Assembly: GCA_902806595.1 (NCBI GenBank)
Contig: CADCXC010000038.1
Location: 2,232,001-2,296,000 of the forward strand
From: Pyrenopolyporus hunteri
Taxonomy: Eukaryota > Ascomycota > Sordariomycetes > Xylariales > Hypoxylaceae
DNA: 64,000 bases
Direction: 5' to 3'
The translations under genes were made by a program, and so were the position numbers. Under the pieces are notes generated by a model that worked only from the letters and a program-made list of their open reading frames with translations, searched no databases and was not told the DNA's origin. This document shows positions 46,301-56,308 of this stretch, in pieces (within the stretch, counting starts at the first letter, position 1; the number at the start of each line of letters is the position of its first letter).

Positions 46301-49300
46301 ACAATGCGGGCAAGAAGATAGCAAAGATTATCGAGAACTTTCCAACCGTATCTGTCGACGCCGAGATCGCCCCTTTAAATCGGGATGTGTTGAGAATCAA
46401 GCTCTTCATAACGCCGGACTTCAGATGGAACGACCAACTACACGGTACATCTGAATCTTTCTATATCTGGGTTGAAAATTCGGAGACGTCTGAAATCTAT
46501 CACCACGAGTTCTTCATACTTAACAGAAGAAAGCTTTACGACGATCACGAGCTCAACTTCACAATACCCCTATCAGACCCTCTACCCAACCAGATCTACG
46601 TCAGGGCCGTATCGGATAAGTGGCTTGGAGCAGAGACAGTAAACCCAGTATCGTTCCAGCATCTTATTCGCCCCGACACAGAAAGTGTGTACACGGATCT
46701 GCTCAACTTGCAACCGCTCCCGATTAGCGCCCTCAAGAATCCAGGACTAGAAGAGATCTATGCGAAAAGGTTCCAGTTCTTCAATCCAATGCAAACACAA
46801 ATATTCCACACACTTTACCATACGCCGGCGAATGTTCTGTTGGGATCACCCACTGGTAGCGGCAAAACTGTCGCCGCCGAGTTGGCTATGTGGTGGGCCT
46901 TCCGAGAGCGTCCGGGATCTAAGGTTGTATACATCGCTCCGATGAAAGCCCTGGTTCGCGAACGAGTGAAGGATTGGGGTGCCCGACTTTCTGGCCCTTT
47001 GGGCCTTAAGTTGGTTGAATTAACAGGTGATAACACGCCGGACACTAGGACTATCAAGGACGCCGATGTCATCATCACCACGCCTGAAAAATGGGATGGC
47101 ATCTCTCGTAGCTGGCAAACTAGAGGGTACGTTCGTCAAGTTTCGCTTGTAATCATTGACGAAATCCACCTGCTCGCCGGTGATAGAGGCCCTATTCTTG
47201 AGATTATCGTGTCTCGTATGAACTATATCGCCCAGTCCACCCAGAATTCTGTTAGGCTTCTTGGAATGTCTACCGCCTGCGCAAACGCAACGGACCTGGC
47301 CAATTGGCTAGGAGTCAAAGAAGGACTGTTCAATTTCCGCCACTCCGTACGACCGGTTCCGTTAGAGTTATACATCGATGGGTTCCCGGAAGTGAGAGGA
47401 TTCTGTCCTCTAATGCAATCGATGAATCGGCCGACTTTTCTAGCAATCAAAACCCACAGCCCTGACAAGCCCGTAATCGTCTTCGTGCCATCGCGGCGGC
47501 AGACTAGGCTGACGGCGAAGGACTTAATCAACTATTGCGGCATGGAAGATAATCCTAGGCGGTTTGTCAACATGTCGGAGGAGGACCTTCAACTTAACCT
47601 GGCTAGGGTCAAAGATGATGCGCTCAAGGAGGCGATCAACTTCGGGATAGGACTTCATCATGCAGGTCTAGTTGAATCGGATCGGCAACTGGCCGAGGAG
47701 CTCTTCTTGAACAATAAGATACAGATCTTAGTCGCAACGAGCACACTTGCCTGGGGCGTTAACCTTCCAGCCCATTTAGTCGTCGTCAAAGGCACACAAT
47801 TCTACGACGCGAAGATCGAAGGATACAAGGATATGGATTTGACAGATGTCCTGCAAATGTTGGGCCGAGCAGGTCGTCCGCAATTCGATAACTCGGGTGT
47901 CGCCCGCATATTTACACAGGCCTCAAAGAAGGACTTCTATAAGCACTTCCTGCACACCGGCTTCCCAGTTGAGTCGTCCCTGCACACGGTCCTCGACAAC
48001 CACTTGTGCGCAGAGGTATCGGCCGAAACAATCACAACCAAGCAAGACGCACTCGATTACCTAACTTGGACTTTCTTCTTCCGCAGACTGCATAAAAATC
48101 CATCGTACTATGGGCTTGAGATCTCTGCCGAGGAGCATAACACCATCGCCGCTCAGCAACTCGCGAACGATTTTATGGTCGATATGGTCAACAAGTCTCT
48201 TGATGAACTTGCCACGTCAAAGTGTGTTGAGATTTACCCGAATGGTGATGTGGACCCGACGCCCCTGGGGAAGATCATGAGTTACTACTATTTATCACAT
48301 AAAACAATCCGCCACCTCGTCAAGCACGCCAAACCGAAGGCGAGTTTCTTGGACGTCTTATCTTGGATGTCACGTGCGACAGAATACGATGAGCTCCCCG
48401 TCCGACACAACGAGGATCTTATTAATACAGAGCTGTCAAACAATCTTCCGCTCGGGGGTGGCAGTTTTGGCTTACCCATGTGGGATCCTCACGTCAAGGC
48501 ATTCCTTCTTCTCCAGGCACATATGTCCCGCATCGACCTCCCCATCACAGATTATGTCGGTGATCAGACCAGCGTCTTGGACCAGGCCATTCGTATCATA
48601 CAGGCGTCCATCGATGTCCTGACGGAACTAGGATATCTATCCAGCTGTCTTGAAATGATCAAACTGCTCCAGTGTGTTAAGTCGGCCCGGTGGCCACAGG
48701 ATCCGCCCCTGTCGATTCTCCCGGGGACTAGTCCCGAGGGCCTGAAAGACAATAAAATGACTCTTCAGAAGCTAAGCAGCCTCCCTCGACACCAGGCCGA
48801 GGACCTCGCCCAAAAGCTCAACATCCTAGGCTTAGTGAAATCACAATTTCTCCGCGTGGCCTCCGTGCTGCCTAACGTTAAGGTCGAAGTCGAAAACGTT
48901 ACGGCGCAGTCTCTCACCGTATCCCTCAAACGCCTGAACCCTGTCGCCGGGCGCGCGGCCCGCGCCTACGAGCCGCGGAATCCTAAGGCCCAGGGCCCGC
49001 CGTCCGAACAGTCTAACTCCAAGTCTACTATCCAGCGTGAGGCTCGCGCTCACGTCCCTAAGAACCCTAACCCCGCCGGCGACCGCGGGGCCTTTGTCTA
49101 CGCCCCGCGGTACCCCAAGCCGCAGACCGAAGGCTGGTTCGTCATCGTGTGCGACGCCGCGCGCGACGAGGTCATCGGCGTCAAGCGCGCCTCCTGGAGC
49201 CAGAGCGGGCCACCCGGCTCCACCGCCGTCCAGGCCGGCACGAAACCCACGTCCAAGACGACGCTTCGCCTACCGGACCCGGACGCTAACGGGAACGCGC

Positions 49301-49470
49301 GGAAGGTCGACGTCTTCGTCTTGAGCGATGCGTATATCGGCTTCGAGTATAGGGTCATGGGCGTCGAGATCCCGGCCCTCCCGAAGGTAGACGATGATAC
49401 GGATAAGTCGAGGAAGGGGAAGCATGTACAGGGACGAGGGCCGGGAGAGGGACAGGGGAGTTCGGCTTGA
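43375..49470 (+). CDS. SLH1: Slh1/ASCC3-type Ski2-like RNA helicase (ribosome quality control)
   Basis: One uninterrupted exon encodes 2031 aa. Two helicase cassettes are present. The first has Walker A APTGAGKT (298-305) and DEVH (420-423); the second has GSPTGSGKT (1157-1165) and DEIH (1262-1265). Each is followed by a Sec63/Brr2-like module. Active motifs in both cassettes and the acidic N-terminus lacking Brr2-specific regions point to Slh1/Rqt2 rather than the splicing helicase Brr2. Slh1 is the motor of the RQT complex, which splits collided ribosomes. An odd feature is a degenerate threefold repeat in the C-terminal immunoglobulin-like region, ARAYEPRNPKAQ, ARAHVPKNPNPA and AFVYAPRYPKPQ (residues about 1862-1917). 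The frame ends in a Gly-rich basic tail. Confidence 0.95.
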   Translation: MSSTSMSEAEARWREQLAAMKAALADLKLPDKRPSIEAELDLNFDLDDDDFTSGNSGDDVWDFIDESEEDLYSSDFIEESDGQVDGESHGLARFAERCSTIASKNGLSPDVFQTQILEILSSQRSEDELQSSLTDLVGFDDFDFIIDVLSQRHEITSSFAAQEAQKPTGRLLTKAERDEALRRKDFEHKNATLAPSMHKEIQYPHIYKTYNAGNTLSHTGNKYGMPAGTERKIHDKYEEFIVPAGKPGTLLPGQKLIRIADMDGLCRTTFKGYKTLNRMQSLVYPVAYKTSENMLICAPTGAGKTDAAMLTILQTISQYVTPNPIENTEAVDFAVDTQDFKIVYVAPMKALAAEITEKLGKRLAWLGIRCREYTGDMHLTKSEIVQTQIIVTTPEKWDVVTRKGTGDTELVQKVRLLIIDEVHMLHDERGAVLESLVARTERQVESTQSLIRIVGLSATLPNYVDVADFLKVNRYAGLFYFDSSFRPVPLEQHFIGVKGKAGSKQSRDNLDIVAFEKVKDMLIEEHQVMVFVHSRRDTLLTAKMLHKKATEDNSADLFDPAGHPYHEQAIRDMKSSKARELRDLVPKGLGIHHAGLARSDRNLMERLFAEGVIKVLCCTATLAWGVNLPAAAVVIKGTQVYSAQDGKFVDLGILDVLQIFGRAGRPQFEDVGIGMICTTHDKLDHYQRAVTAQQPIESKFSSKLVDNLNAEIALGTVTSIPEAVQWIGYSYLFVRMQRSPMTYGIEWAEIRDDPTLVQRRRQLAIQAARVLQQSQMIIFNETTEELRSKDVGRIASQYYIQQSSIQIFNKRMKPLATEADNLKMISESGEFDNIQSRDNEADELTRLRDEVTYCDIGGGIDTPQAKTNILLQSYISRAQPEDFALSNDLNYVAQQSGRICRALFMIALNRRWGHQCLVLLTLAKSIEKRIWPFQHPLHQFDLPKSVLNQIDGRDNLSIEALREMDAAEIGNLVHNNNAGKKIAKIIENFPTVSVDAEIAPLNRDVLRIKLFITPDFRWNDQLHGTSESFYIWVENSETSEIYHHEFFILNRRKLYDDHELNFTIPLSDPLPNQIYVRAVSDKWLGAETVNPVSFQHLIRPDTESVYTDLLNLQPLPISALKNPGLEEIYAKRFQFFNPMQTQIFHTLYHTPANVLLGSPTGSGKTVAAELAMWWAFRERPGSKVVYIAPMKALVRERVKDWGARLSGPLGLKLVELTGDNTPDTRTIKDADVIITTPEKWDGISRSWQTRGYVRQVSLVIIDEIHLLAGDRGPILEIIVSRMNYIAQSTQNSVRLLGMSTACANATDLANWLGVKEGLFNFRHSVRPVPLELYIDGFPEVRGFCPLMQSMNRPTFLAIKTHSPDKPVIVFVPSRRQTRLTAKDLINYCGMEDNPRRFVNMSEEDLQLNLARVKDDALKEAINFGIGLHHAGLVESDRQLAEELFLNNKIQILVATSTLAWGVNLPAHLVVVKGTQFYDAKIEGYKDMDLTDVLQMLGRAGRPQFDNSGVARIFTQASKKDFYKHFLHTGFPVESSLHTVLDNHLCAEVSAETITTKQDALDYLTWTFFFRRLHKNPSYYGLEISAEEHNTIAAQQLANDFMVDMVNKSLDELATSKCVEIYPNGDVDPTPLGKIMSYYYLSHKTIRHLVKHAKPKASFLDVLSWMSRATEYDELPVRHNEDLINTELSNNLPLGGGSFGLPMWDPHVKAFLLLQAHMSRIDLPITDYVGDQTSVLDQAIRIIQASIDVLTELGYLSSCLEMIKLLQCVKSARWPQDPPLSILPGTSPEGLKDNKMTLQKLSSLPRHQAEDLAQKLNILGLVKSQFLRVASVLPNVKVEVENVTAQSLTVSLKRLNPVAGRAARAYEPRNPKAQGPPSEQSNSKSTIQREARAHVPKNPNPAGDRGAFVYAPRYPKPQTEGWFVIVCDAARDEVIGVKRASWSQSGPPGSTAVQAGTKPTSKTTLRLPDPDANGNARKVDVFVLSDAYIGFEYRVMGVEIPALPKVDDDTDKSRKGKHVQGRGPGEGQGSSA

Positions 49471-50425
49471 GTGGTTAGTTGGCTAGATAAATGCCTGGAA
49501 GGGGTGGGAGGAGGATGATGATAGAAGAGCGTGAGGGACAGATGACGGGTAGTGTGACTACCTACCTACCTACCTAGGTATATATATAATGAACGAATGA
49601 AAGATCGAATGAGTTGACGAGAATGATTGAGTTCATGGGCTCTAATGTTAATTACAATCGTAACTATGGTGTCCGAAGAAAAAAAAAAAACAAGGGGCCT
49701 CGAGGTCTGTCGACTTCACTTCCTCGATATACACGCCCTTATAAGGCGAACATACAACTCAATTCTCATTTTCACGGGGTACATCATTTATTAGCGGGCT
49801 TGATTTCCTCTTCCTCTTCGGATCGCTAGGGTTATATTAGATACTTAATTAAAACTGGCCGGCCCGCGATGTCACAGCTTGAGCACGGCGAAACAACGAG
49901 AAGCAAGGAGCAAGATGCACGGAATAGACGTAAATATACGGCGTGTCCGGAACCGAACGCCGGCGATTTATTCGTATCTCGTAAGGAATCAAAAGACATG
50001 CATTGCTGATCGTCACCATGATTTATGACCGGGACCGAGGCCGTGACCAAACCGAACGTCAACGGATACAAACTCCAAGGGTCGTGGACCAGCCAACCCC
50101 GACCGAAAAAGAGAAGAAAAAACAGAAAAGAACTCCAAACCCTGATGCCCGATCCGAGAAGTATGCTGCTATGTGTTGCCGGGACGCCGTACTCGAAAGT
50201 TCATAGCCGATGCTGATATGTCGTCCCTAACTGAAACGCCATGGTATCATGTTCGTTTCCCCTTGCTCTGCCTCAACTACTGCCATAATATAAGTCTATC
50301 GTCCTCCGTATCTATAAGAGGGCTATGCGGTCGGGATATCGTGTCCACAAGGAGAAATCGGCGGTGTTTTCGTAATCCCTAATTTATGTCTTCTGCTCAT
50401 GCCGCCCTAGAACACCAAGGGGAGA
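49471..50425. other. Convergent intergenic region SLH1 / Rab
   Basis: Two 3' UTRs, a TACC/TAGG tract at 49559-49588 and a short A run at 49679-49690. No gene is recognised. Confidence 0.45.
49559..49588. repeat. CTAC tandem grading into TACCTAGGTA and TA repeat
   Basis: Four CTAC units are followed by one palindrome and then a TATATATATA run, in the SLH1 3' flank. Confidence 0.8.
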
Positions 50426-51550
50426 TCACCCACAACACCTCCTACCCCTCCGCGCCTGATCCTGGCCCTGCCGCTGCTGGTCTCCGCCTCCATTGGCGGG
50501 ATTCTCAACAGTCACGGCGGGCGAGAAGTTGGGCGAGAACAACCAGCTGCGGCGGTCCCTGCCGACGCGGAAGCTGCCGCGCGGGTTCGCGCCGTCGAAG
50601 TATCCGCCGTCGGCGCCCGCACCACCGGCACCGGCACCAGCGGCCGCGGCGCCGCCCTCGTAGCCCGGGGTGCCGGGGGTGGCGGTGGCGGCGAGGATGG
50701 CCTGCTGCATCTTGCGGTTCTGCTCGACGAGCTTGCGTGTGACGACGCGGAAGACCTCCTCGACGCCCTCGCCGCTCTCGGCGCTGATCTCGTGGCACGC
50801 GTCCCAGCCCACCTCCTGGCCCCAGAAGCCGCTGCTCCGCTTGCTACTCGGGCTGCGCGGCTCCGGGCCGCTCGACGTCGCGGGGGTGGCCGCCATGCTC
50901 GACTGGCTGGCGCCCGGGCCCGGCGGCAGGCTCGTTAGGCCCATCGGGGAAGCTGTCGGCGGGGGCGTGGAGCCTAGACCGGGGGCGAGGTTCTCGGCGA
51001 CGTAGGCTATGCAGCGTTCGAAGGGCACCTCGCGGCGCGTGGGGTCGCGCGCGACGATGTCGGCTTTGGTCCCCACCACGTGGAGCACGATGTCGGGCGG
51101 GAGGTTACGGCGGAGCTCCGTCAGCCACACGCCCATCTCGGCGAAGGACTGGGCGTCGGTGATGCTGTAGCAGAGGATGCAGGCGTTGGCTCCGCGGTAG
51201 TACAGTCGTGATATCGAGCGGAATCGTTCTTGTCCGGCTAATGACATTATAACGAGGTTAGTCTTCGAGCTCCATCTAACTAATGCAAGACATGGGAAAG
51301 TAAGGGAGATAGGTGAGGGTGAGGGGGAGAGGGGGAGAGGGAGAAAGCTAGTCGTACCTGTATCCCATATCTGTAAACGGACGACGGTGTCGGTGTCGCC
51401 GTCGAGGACTCTCTTGGTCATAAAACTGGCGCCGACGGTGGAGGTGGTCTGGGCGGGATTGAAGGCCCCCTTGCAGTATCGGGTCACTAGCGAAGTCTTG
51501 CCTACGCCTTGGGCGCCGAGGACGACGATTTTGGCTTCGAGGGAAGACAT
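50426..51550 (-). CDS. Divergent Rab-family GTPase
   Basis: Two exons, 51550-51358 and 51237-50426, give 334 aa, far longer than the usual 200-220. The G domain shows the P-loop GAQGVGKT (12-19), an effector region with STVGASF, WDTAGQERF, and SAESGEGVEE near the G5 position. The specificity motif is GTKADI, with Thr in place of the usual Asn of NKxD. About 75 Pro/Ser/Gly-rich residues are inserted before G5, and a Gly/Ala-rich tail precedes the terminal Arg-Arg-Cys-Cys-Gly. The core most resembles the Rab5/21/24 group, which act in endocytic or autophagic traffic, but I cannot name an orthologue. The WDTAG junction is restored only by removing the 120-bp intron. Confidence 0.85.
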   Translation of the reverse strand: MSSLEAKIVVLGAQGVGKTSLVTRYCKGAFNPAQTTSTVGASFMTKRVLDGDTDTVVRLQIWDTGTTSFLPLPLSPSPSPISLTFPCLALVRWSSKTNLVIMSLAGQERFRSISRLYYRGANACILCYSITDAQSFAEMGVWLTELRRNLPPDIVLHVVGTKADIVARDPTRREVPFERCIAYVAENLAPGLGSTPPPTASPMGLTSLPPGPGASQSSMAATPATSSGPEPRSPSSKRSSGFWGQEVGWDACHEISAESGEGVEEVFRVVTRKLVEQNRKMQQAILAATATPGTPGYEGGAAAAGAGAGGAGADGGYFDGANPRGSFRVGRDRRSWLFSPNFSPAVTVENPANGGGDQQRQGQDQARRGRRCCG

Positions 51551-51660
51551 GTTGAGATGGCGGGGAGGAATGAGGGTTGAGGTATACGATTAGAAATGGG
51601 AGTCTCAGTTGAAGGATGGCATGGTATGCAAGTAATAAGTCGGTGCTCCGGATGGCAGGT

Positions 51661-51740
51661 GCTGGAGAGAGGCTGGAGAAAAGCTGGAGAGAGAAGCTGG
51701 AGAGAAGCTGGAGAGAAGCTGGGGAAGCTGGGGAAACTGG
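51661..51740. repeat. AGCTGGAGAGA-type minisatellite
   Basis: About seven imperfect 10-13 bp units built on AAGCTGGAGAG, in the Rab gene leader or promoter. Confidence 0.75.
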
Positions 51741-52048
51741 GGGGTGATATGCTAGAATGAATGACTTCGCCGCTTCGAGTTCGGATTGCGGGTCTGGATC
51801 GTCATGCTCCTTCTCGAAAGCGGTTGCGAGGCGGATGGATCGCCCCGGGGCAAGGTCAGCTTCGGTAGGGATGATGTGGATGGTGATATGGATGATATGG
51901 TATTGAGACACCGGTGCCTTGGGTGTGCCCGTAATTGCTAATCTGCCTCGGGGAATTTTGACGGCGATCAGAAGTAGAAGTAGAAGGATGGGAAAGAGGA
52001 GTAACAAATTCAACGTAATGATATATTAGAGAGGCGTCTATAGATAGA

Positions 52049-52080
52049 TACCTAGGTAGGTAGATGGATAGGTACCTAGG
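52049..52080. repeat. TAGGTACCTA-type tract
   Basis: TACCTAGGTAGGTAG and TAGGTACCTAGG copies separated by about 6 bp. Confidence 0.8.
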
Positions 52081-52686
52081 AGACGAGGACTGCTATTAGA
52101 AGGTGAGTCCGGGTGATACGATTAACAGGTGGATTAAGAGATATCGATATGGTTGCTACGAAGGTGTGTAGGTAGGTATGTAGGTAGGTAAATATATAGG
52201 TTGGATAGAGAAAGACGATGGTTGCAGCAGGGGTCCTCTGAGGCTCGTTCAGGGTTCTGTTATATTTCCCTTTTATGCTTTAGAGCATACGTAGGTAACC
52301 TACCCAGGTACGAAGGTAGGTTGTGCTCCAGCGTTGCAGGATTAAGAACTAGACAATGAACGGGCACGCTGACTCGTCACCTCACCTCGAGGGTCACGCC
52401 CTGTTCGCTGGATACCGAGTCACCCAACAGGAACCAGGTTAGACCCGGATAAGCACCTGTCAGGTGCACGTATCATTTGAGAATCAGAGATGGATAACCC
52501 ATGGCGAGAAACCCTAGCGCGGAAAGGCGGAGGCGACTAGAATAGAATATAAGTTCCCATTTTGTGAATAATGGCGCAAGTTTGCGTTTGCGTGTAGAAG
52601 TTGTAGAGTTGTAGGTACGAAGCATAGAAAAATAGAAAACGAATCAGGGGTTGTTTTCTTTTCCACTTAGGCGGTACCTACCAAGA

Positions 52687-52711
52687 TACCTAGGTACCTA
52701 GGTACCTAGGT
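52687..52711. repeat. Pure (TACCTAGG)n tract
   Basis: Three consecutive 8-bp self-complementary units, TACCTAGG repeated: the cleanest tandem form of the motif in the window. Confidence 0.85.
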
Positions 52712-52852
52712 GCCAAAGTCCATCATTGGAAAGTCACGTGGAGGAGCTTGTGCCTTACATAATGCATGATTAGGTACCTTACCCATCTTACGTAATACAT
52801 GGGTACCACCTAACTACCTAATATACAGGTATCTTCAAACGTACCTCCAAAC

Positions 52853-52882
52853 CTTCACCTCTTCACCTCTTCACCTCTTCAA
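52853..52882. repeat. CTTCACCT tandem repeat
   Basis: Between three and four copies of an 8-bp unit in gene-poor DNA. Confidence 0.8.
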
Positions 52883-54100
52883 CATCTATTACACAAAGGC
52901 CCGATATCACTTCCGTACGCTCCGAACAGATTCATATACCATAGTCAGCGTACATTATAATAGCTAGACTCATCTTCACGTAAGAGCCATGCAGACCACG
53001 TATTCCTGACTCATTTATTTACCTACGCATATTTGACCCCCCGCTTCTACGTCTATCATCTGCTTTTTCCCAAGCAATCGCCACCTTCGTGTCGGCAACG
53101 TAGTAGCCAATTGGCCTCTGCTTGTGTTATATACGCCCCTCGTCTGCCTCCATTGGGCGATGACAAGCTACAGGATAATGATCAGCACCGTGGAAGGTAT
53201 TGTGAATAACCAATATATCCGGAACTTCTCCGCGACGCTCCCACTATCTCAACTCAACGATACGGCTTTAGTCAGTAAACAGACCGAAGGAAACGCGGCC
53301 CTACTTGCATAGCAGAAGATTATCACCCAAGTTCACGACTATATTAAGAATCTCATCCCTACGGTCATTAGTTTCCACTGCTGGGAATATTGCTACCGAT
53401 GTCGTTAACAAACTAAGCAGGTACGGTTCGGTACCCAGTTCCGTAACAAGATCCGGGACCTAGGCCAGGGGTCGGTCTGGCTGCGATATGGGATAGTGGT
53501 AGAGAGTAATAGAGAACTTGAAGAGCCCGAGAACTAGCTGCCCAGGATCGACTCTAAGATATGCCTGCACTTGGTTTACAGGCATCGATCTTTCCAAAAT
53601 GACGGCATCGTCGCCGGAGCCCCGAATCTCGACTAAGTTGCATTATTATCTTGACTTTAGACATAATCGGGGGGGGCGCTCACGAGCCCAGTGTCGAAGG
53701 TAGTCCATTTGAACCACTACCTGCGGGAGAGAGGATAAAAAAAAAGACAGGAGAAACGTACTCAAAGGCTCACAAATTAATATTAGTAGGTGCCTTCAAA
53801 AAAGGTAAATTCCCTCGGGGTTCGAATCCCCAGGCTGAGCGGCGGTGCATTAAATGCGAGGTTACAAATCCTGTTAGGCCTGTGGCTCGAACCGAAATCG
53901 GGACAAATCGGCCCCTTTTTTAAATCGCGGTTCTTACCATTCGACCAAACAGTAGATGCTCCTCTGAGCTCGCTCGTTGTACCTGTCTGCCGTTTGTTAT
54001 ACTATATAAGCTTTAGTTTGGTGGCCAGTACCTAGGTAGGTATTGACTGTGATCACCTTAGCAACCGCAAGTTCTTTGATCTTTTTGGCGGTTACACTAT

Positions 54101-54121
54101 CTACCTAGGTAGGTACCTACC
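54101..54121. repeat. TAGGTACCTA-type tract
   Basis: CTACCTAGGTAGGTACCTAC, itself nearly self-complementary. Confidence 0.8.
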
Positions 54122-54637
54122 CCTTCATAAGTCTCGCACCGTTTGCTAAGATAAACGTGTAGAGTATAAAATCTCGGGAACCTAGGTCGGGATACCATGA
54201 TTTATATCTGGAGGGCTCCCATAATAGGTATTAGGACTTATGTCTGGCTGTTTATTAGCCTCTACTACGGTACCGAAGTAGAGCATCCTCGTGAGGACTA
54301 AGGAGGATTCAGCAAGGCCCTAGTTGCATTCATGTTGCAGAGCCCCAAGAAGCGGTACACTTATTGGACAGGTTCATACACGGCATGAATTCGCGAACGG
54401 GCTGATCCTAATATCAGCATTTGGAGTAAGCCTTGCTATGGACTAGGTATATAAATCTGCCTACACACTAAGTGGGTATATAACAATCCGTATGAGACGG
54501 GGCGAATATATATATGGGTGGGTAGGTACGTGATAGGTCCCTATCTATACGCCGATGTGTTGTGTGGGAAGTGATTCCCAACTAAGCCAGACATTCTGCT
54601 TCGTGAAACCCGCAAATTAGGAGAAAAGAAAAAAATT

Positions 54638-56308
54638 TCATAGCTTCGACGACTTGGGAGGCTTAAAGGCCGGCGTAACAAGAGGGTCATAGATCTTATG
54701 ACCGAGGTGGTCGCGCGGCACGCCGGTGACGTGGCTCGCTAGATTCCGCACGTCGACGAGGGAGGGATTAAGCTCGTCAACGCGGGTGCACCCGATGAGG
54801 CGCATGCCCATCTCCATCTCGTCGCGGAGGAGCTGCATAGCGCGATCGACTCCATCGAGGCCATAAGCCGACATGGCGTACAGGAACGGGCGGCCGATGC
54901 CCACGCCTTTAGCGCCCAGACACAGCGCTTTGATGATGTCGGTGGCTCGCCGCACCCCGCCGTCCACGAATAACTCGATCCGGCCCTCCAGGCCCAACTC
55001 GCGCAGTACGGGTACCGTCTCCGCCAGTATCTCCACCCCCGACCGCGCGAAGTCGAGCTGCCGCCCTCCGTGGTTCGAGAGCACGACCCCCTGGACGCCG
55101 TACTCGATCGCCTTGATCACGTCCTCGACCCGCTGCACGCCCTTGAGCACGATGGGCATCTTGGTGATGGACTGGAACCAGGGGATGTCCTTCCACGACA
55201 GCGCCGGGTCGATGAACGACGAGATTGCCCGCGCCGCGCCCTGCGAGTTATCCGTCTGCTGGCCCGACTGGACGTTGGACCCCTTGTCCGTGAACTTGGT
55301 CCGCATGTCCTTTTCCCTCCGCCCCAGCTGCGGCGCGTCGACCGTGATGAACAGGCCCTTGCACCCACGCTTTTCGGCGTGTCTGACGATACGCTCGGTG
55401 ATGGCTCGGTCCGAGTTTACGTACAGTTGCAGCCATTGCACCTGGCCCCCTTCGGCCGCGTCCACAATCTCGTCGAACGAGCACGATGCTAGCGTGGGGA
55501 TCATCTGTATGACGTTGTGCTTCTTGGCGGCCCTAGTTAATACGACCTCGCCCTCGGGGTGTCCTAGCTTTCCCAGCGCCGTCGCTGTGACGTAGAAAGG
55601 TATGTCAACCTTAGTTCCGAGCATCGTAGTGGAGAAATCCACCTTCTTAACGTCAACCAAAACCCTGGGCCTGAACCATATCCTGTGGAAAGCCTCGTGG
55701 TTCTCTCGGAGAGTCTTGCCGATTTAGTTAGCGCCATATTTCGATATAGGGCGACGAGCGAGAACCTACTATCTCGTCATCTGCGGCACTAGAATAGTAG
55801 CCCCAGGCGCCTCTCTTCATGACTCTCTTGGCAACCGCCTCGAAATCCATTAAATTGTAGCATTGCGATAGTGAGGGCTTGTCGGCAATACGTTGTTGCC
55901 TCTCTGCTTCTTCGGGATCCTCTTCCTCCTTCACTCTGGCAACGGTGCTCATATCAACGGGCCCCAAGTGTTTCGATTTGTCCAGATACTTGTCCAGGGT
56001 GTCCGGAGGATGTATGGGGTCGAATTCTTCGGTTGCGTCTTTGCCTGCATACTTCAAGATAATGCCCATCCCACCAGGATGTTCTACGGGCCGGTTAATG
56101 TCTGAGATACGGAAAAGGGAAGATAGGGGGTTAGCTGACCAGGTAAGAATTCCGTGACATCATAAGCTTTCCCCTGAAATATTTAAACCGGTGAGAATTT
56201 TCATACATCTAACATGATCCATCCCGTGCTCGAACGACTTACGTGAATCACAACCCAACAAGACTCCTTGCTATCATGTTTGGAAACTTCAACTCCGGAA
56301 AGCGCCAT
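54638..56308 (-). CDS. Flavocytochrome b2-type L-lactate dehydrogenase (FMN, heme)
   Basis: Four exons, 56308-56243, 56173-56140, 56083-55770 and 55714-54638, give 496 aa. Residues 1-80 form a cytochrome b5 domain with the heme-ligand motif EHPGG (His35), and a second ligand is probably the His in DPIHPPD. The FMN domain follows, with a GYYSSAADDE active-site region, PFYVTATALGKLGHPEGE, FITVDAPQLGRREKDMR and the catalytic His353 in SNHGGRQLD. Such enzymes oxidise L-lactate or related 2-hydroxy acids and pass electrons to cytochrome c. The N-terminus goes straight into the heme domain (MALSGVEVSKHDSKESCW) with no visible presequence, unlike yeast Cyb2 of the intermembrane space. Substrate cannot be fixed from sequence; other 2-hydroxy acids are possible. 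Confidence 0.9.

Larger units (their letters stand above)
51551..54637. other. 3.1 kb gene-poor region
   Basis: This holds the Rab promoter and leader, a minisatellite at about 51661-51740, several TAGGTACCTA tracts (52049-52080, 52687-52711, 54028-54042, 54101-54121), a CTTCACCT tandem at 52853-52882 and a tRNA-like relic at about 53757-53838. No protein gene is recognised. Confidence 0.5.

Noticed and set aside
43375..49470. Assignment as Brr2 (spliceosomal helicase)
   Set aside because: Both cassettes keep intact DExH motifs (DEVH and DEIH) and the N-terminal domain is short and acidic, which fits Slh1/ASCC3; Brr2 has a degenerate second cassette.
51348..52013. Minus-strand frame of 221 codons starting with a hydrophobic Leu-rich stretch upstream of the Rab gene
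   Set aside because: It crosses the Rab start and intron in another frame and owes much of its sequence to the minisatellite; probably leader sequence.
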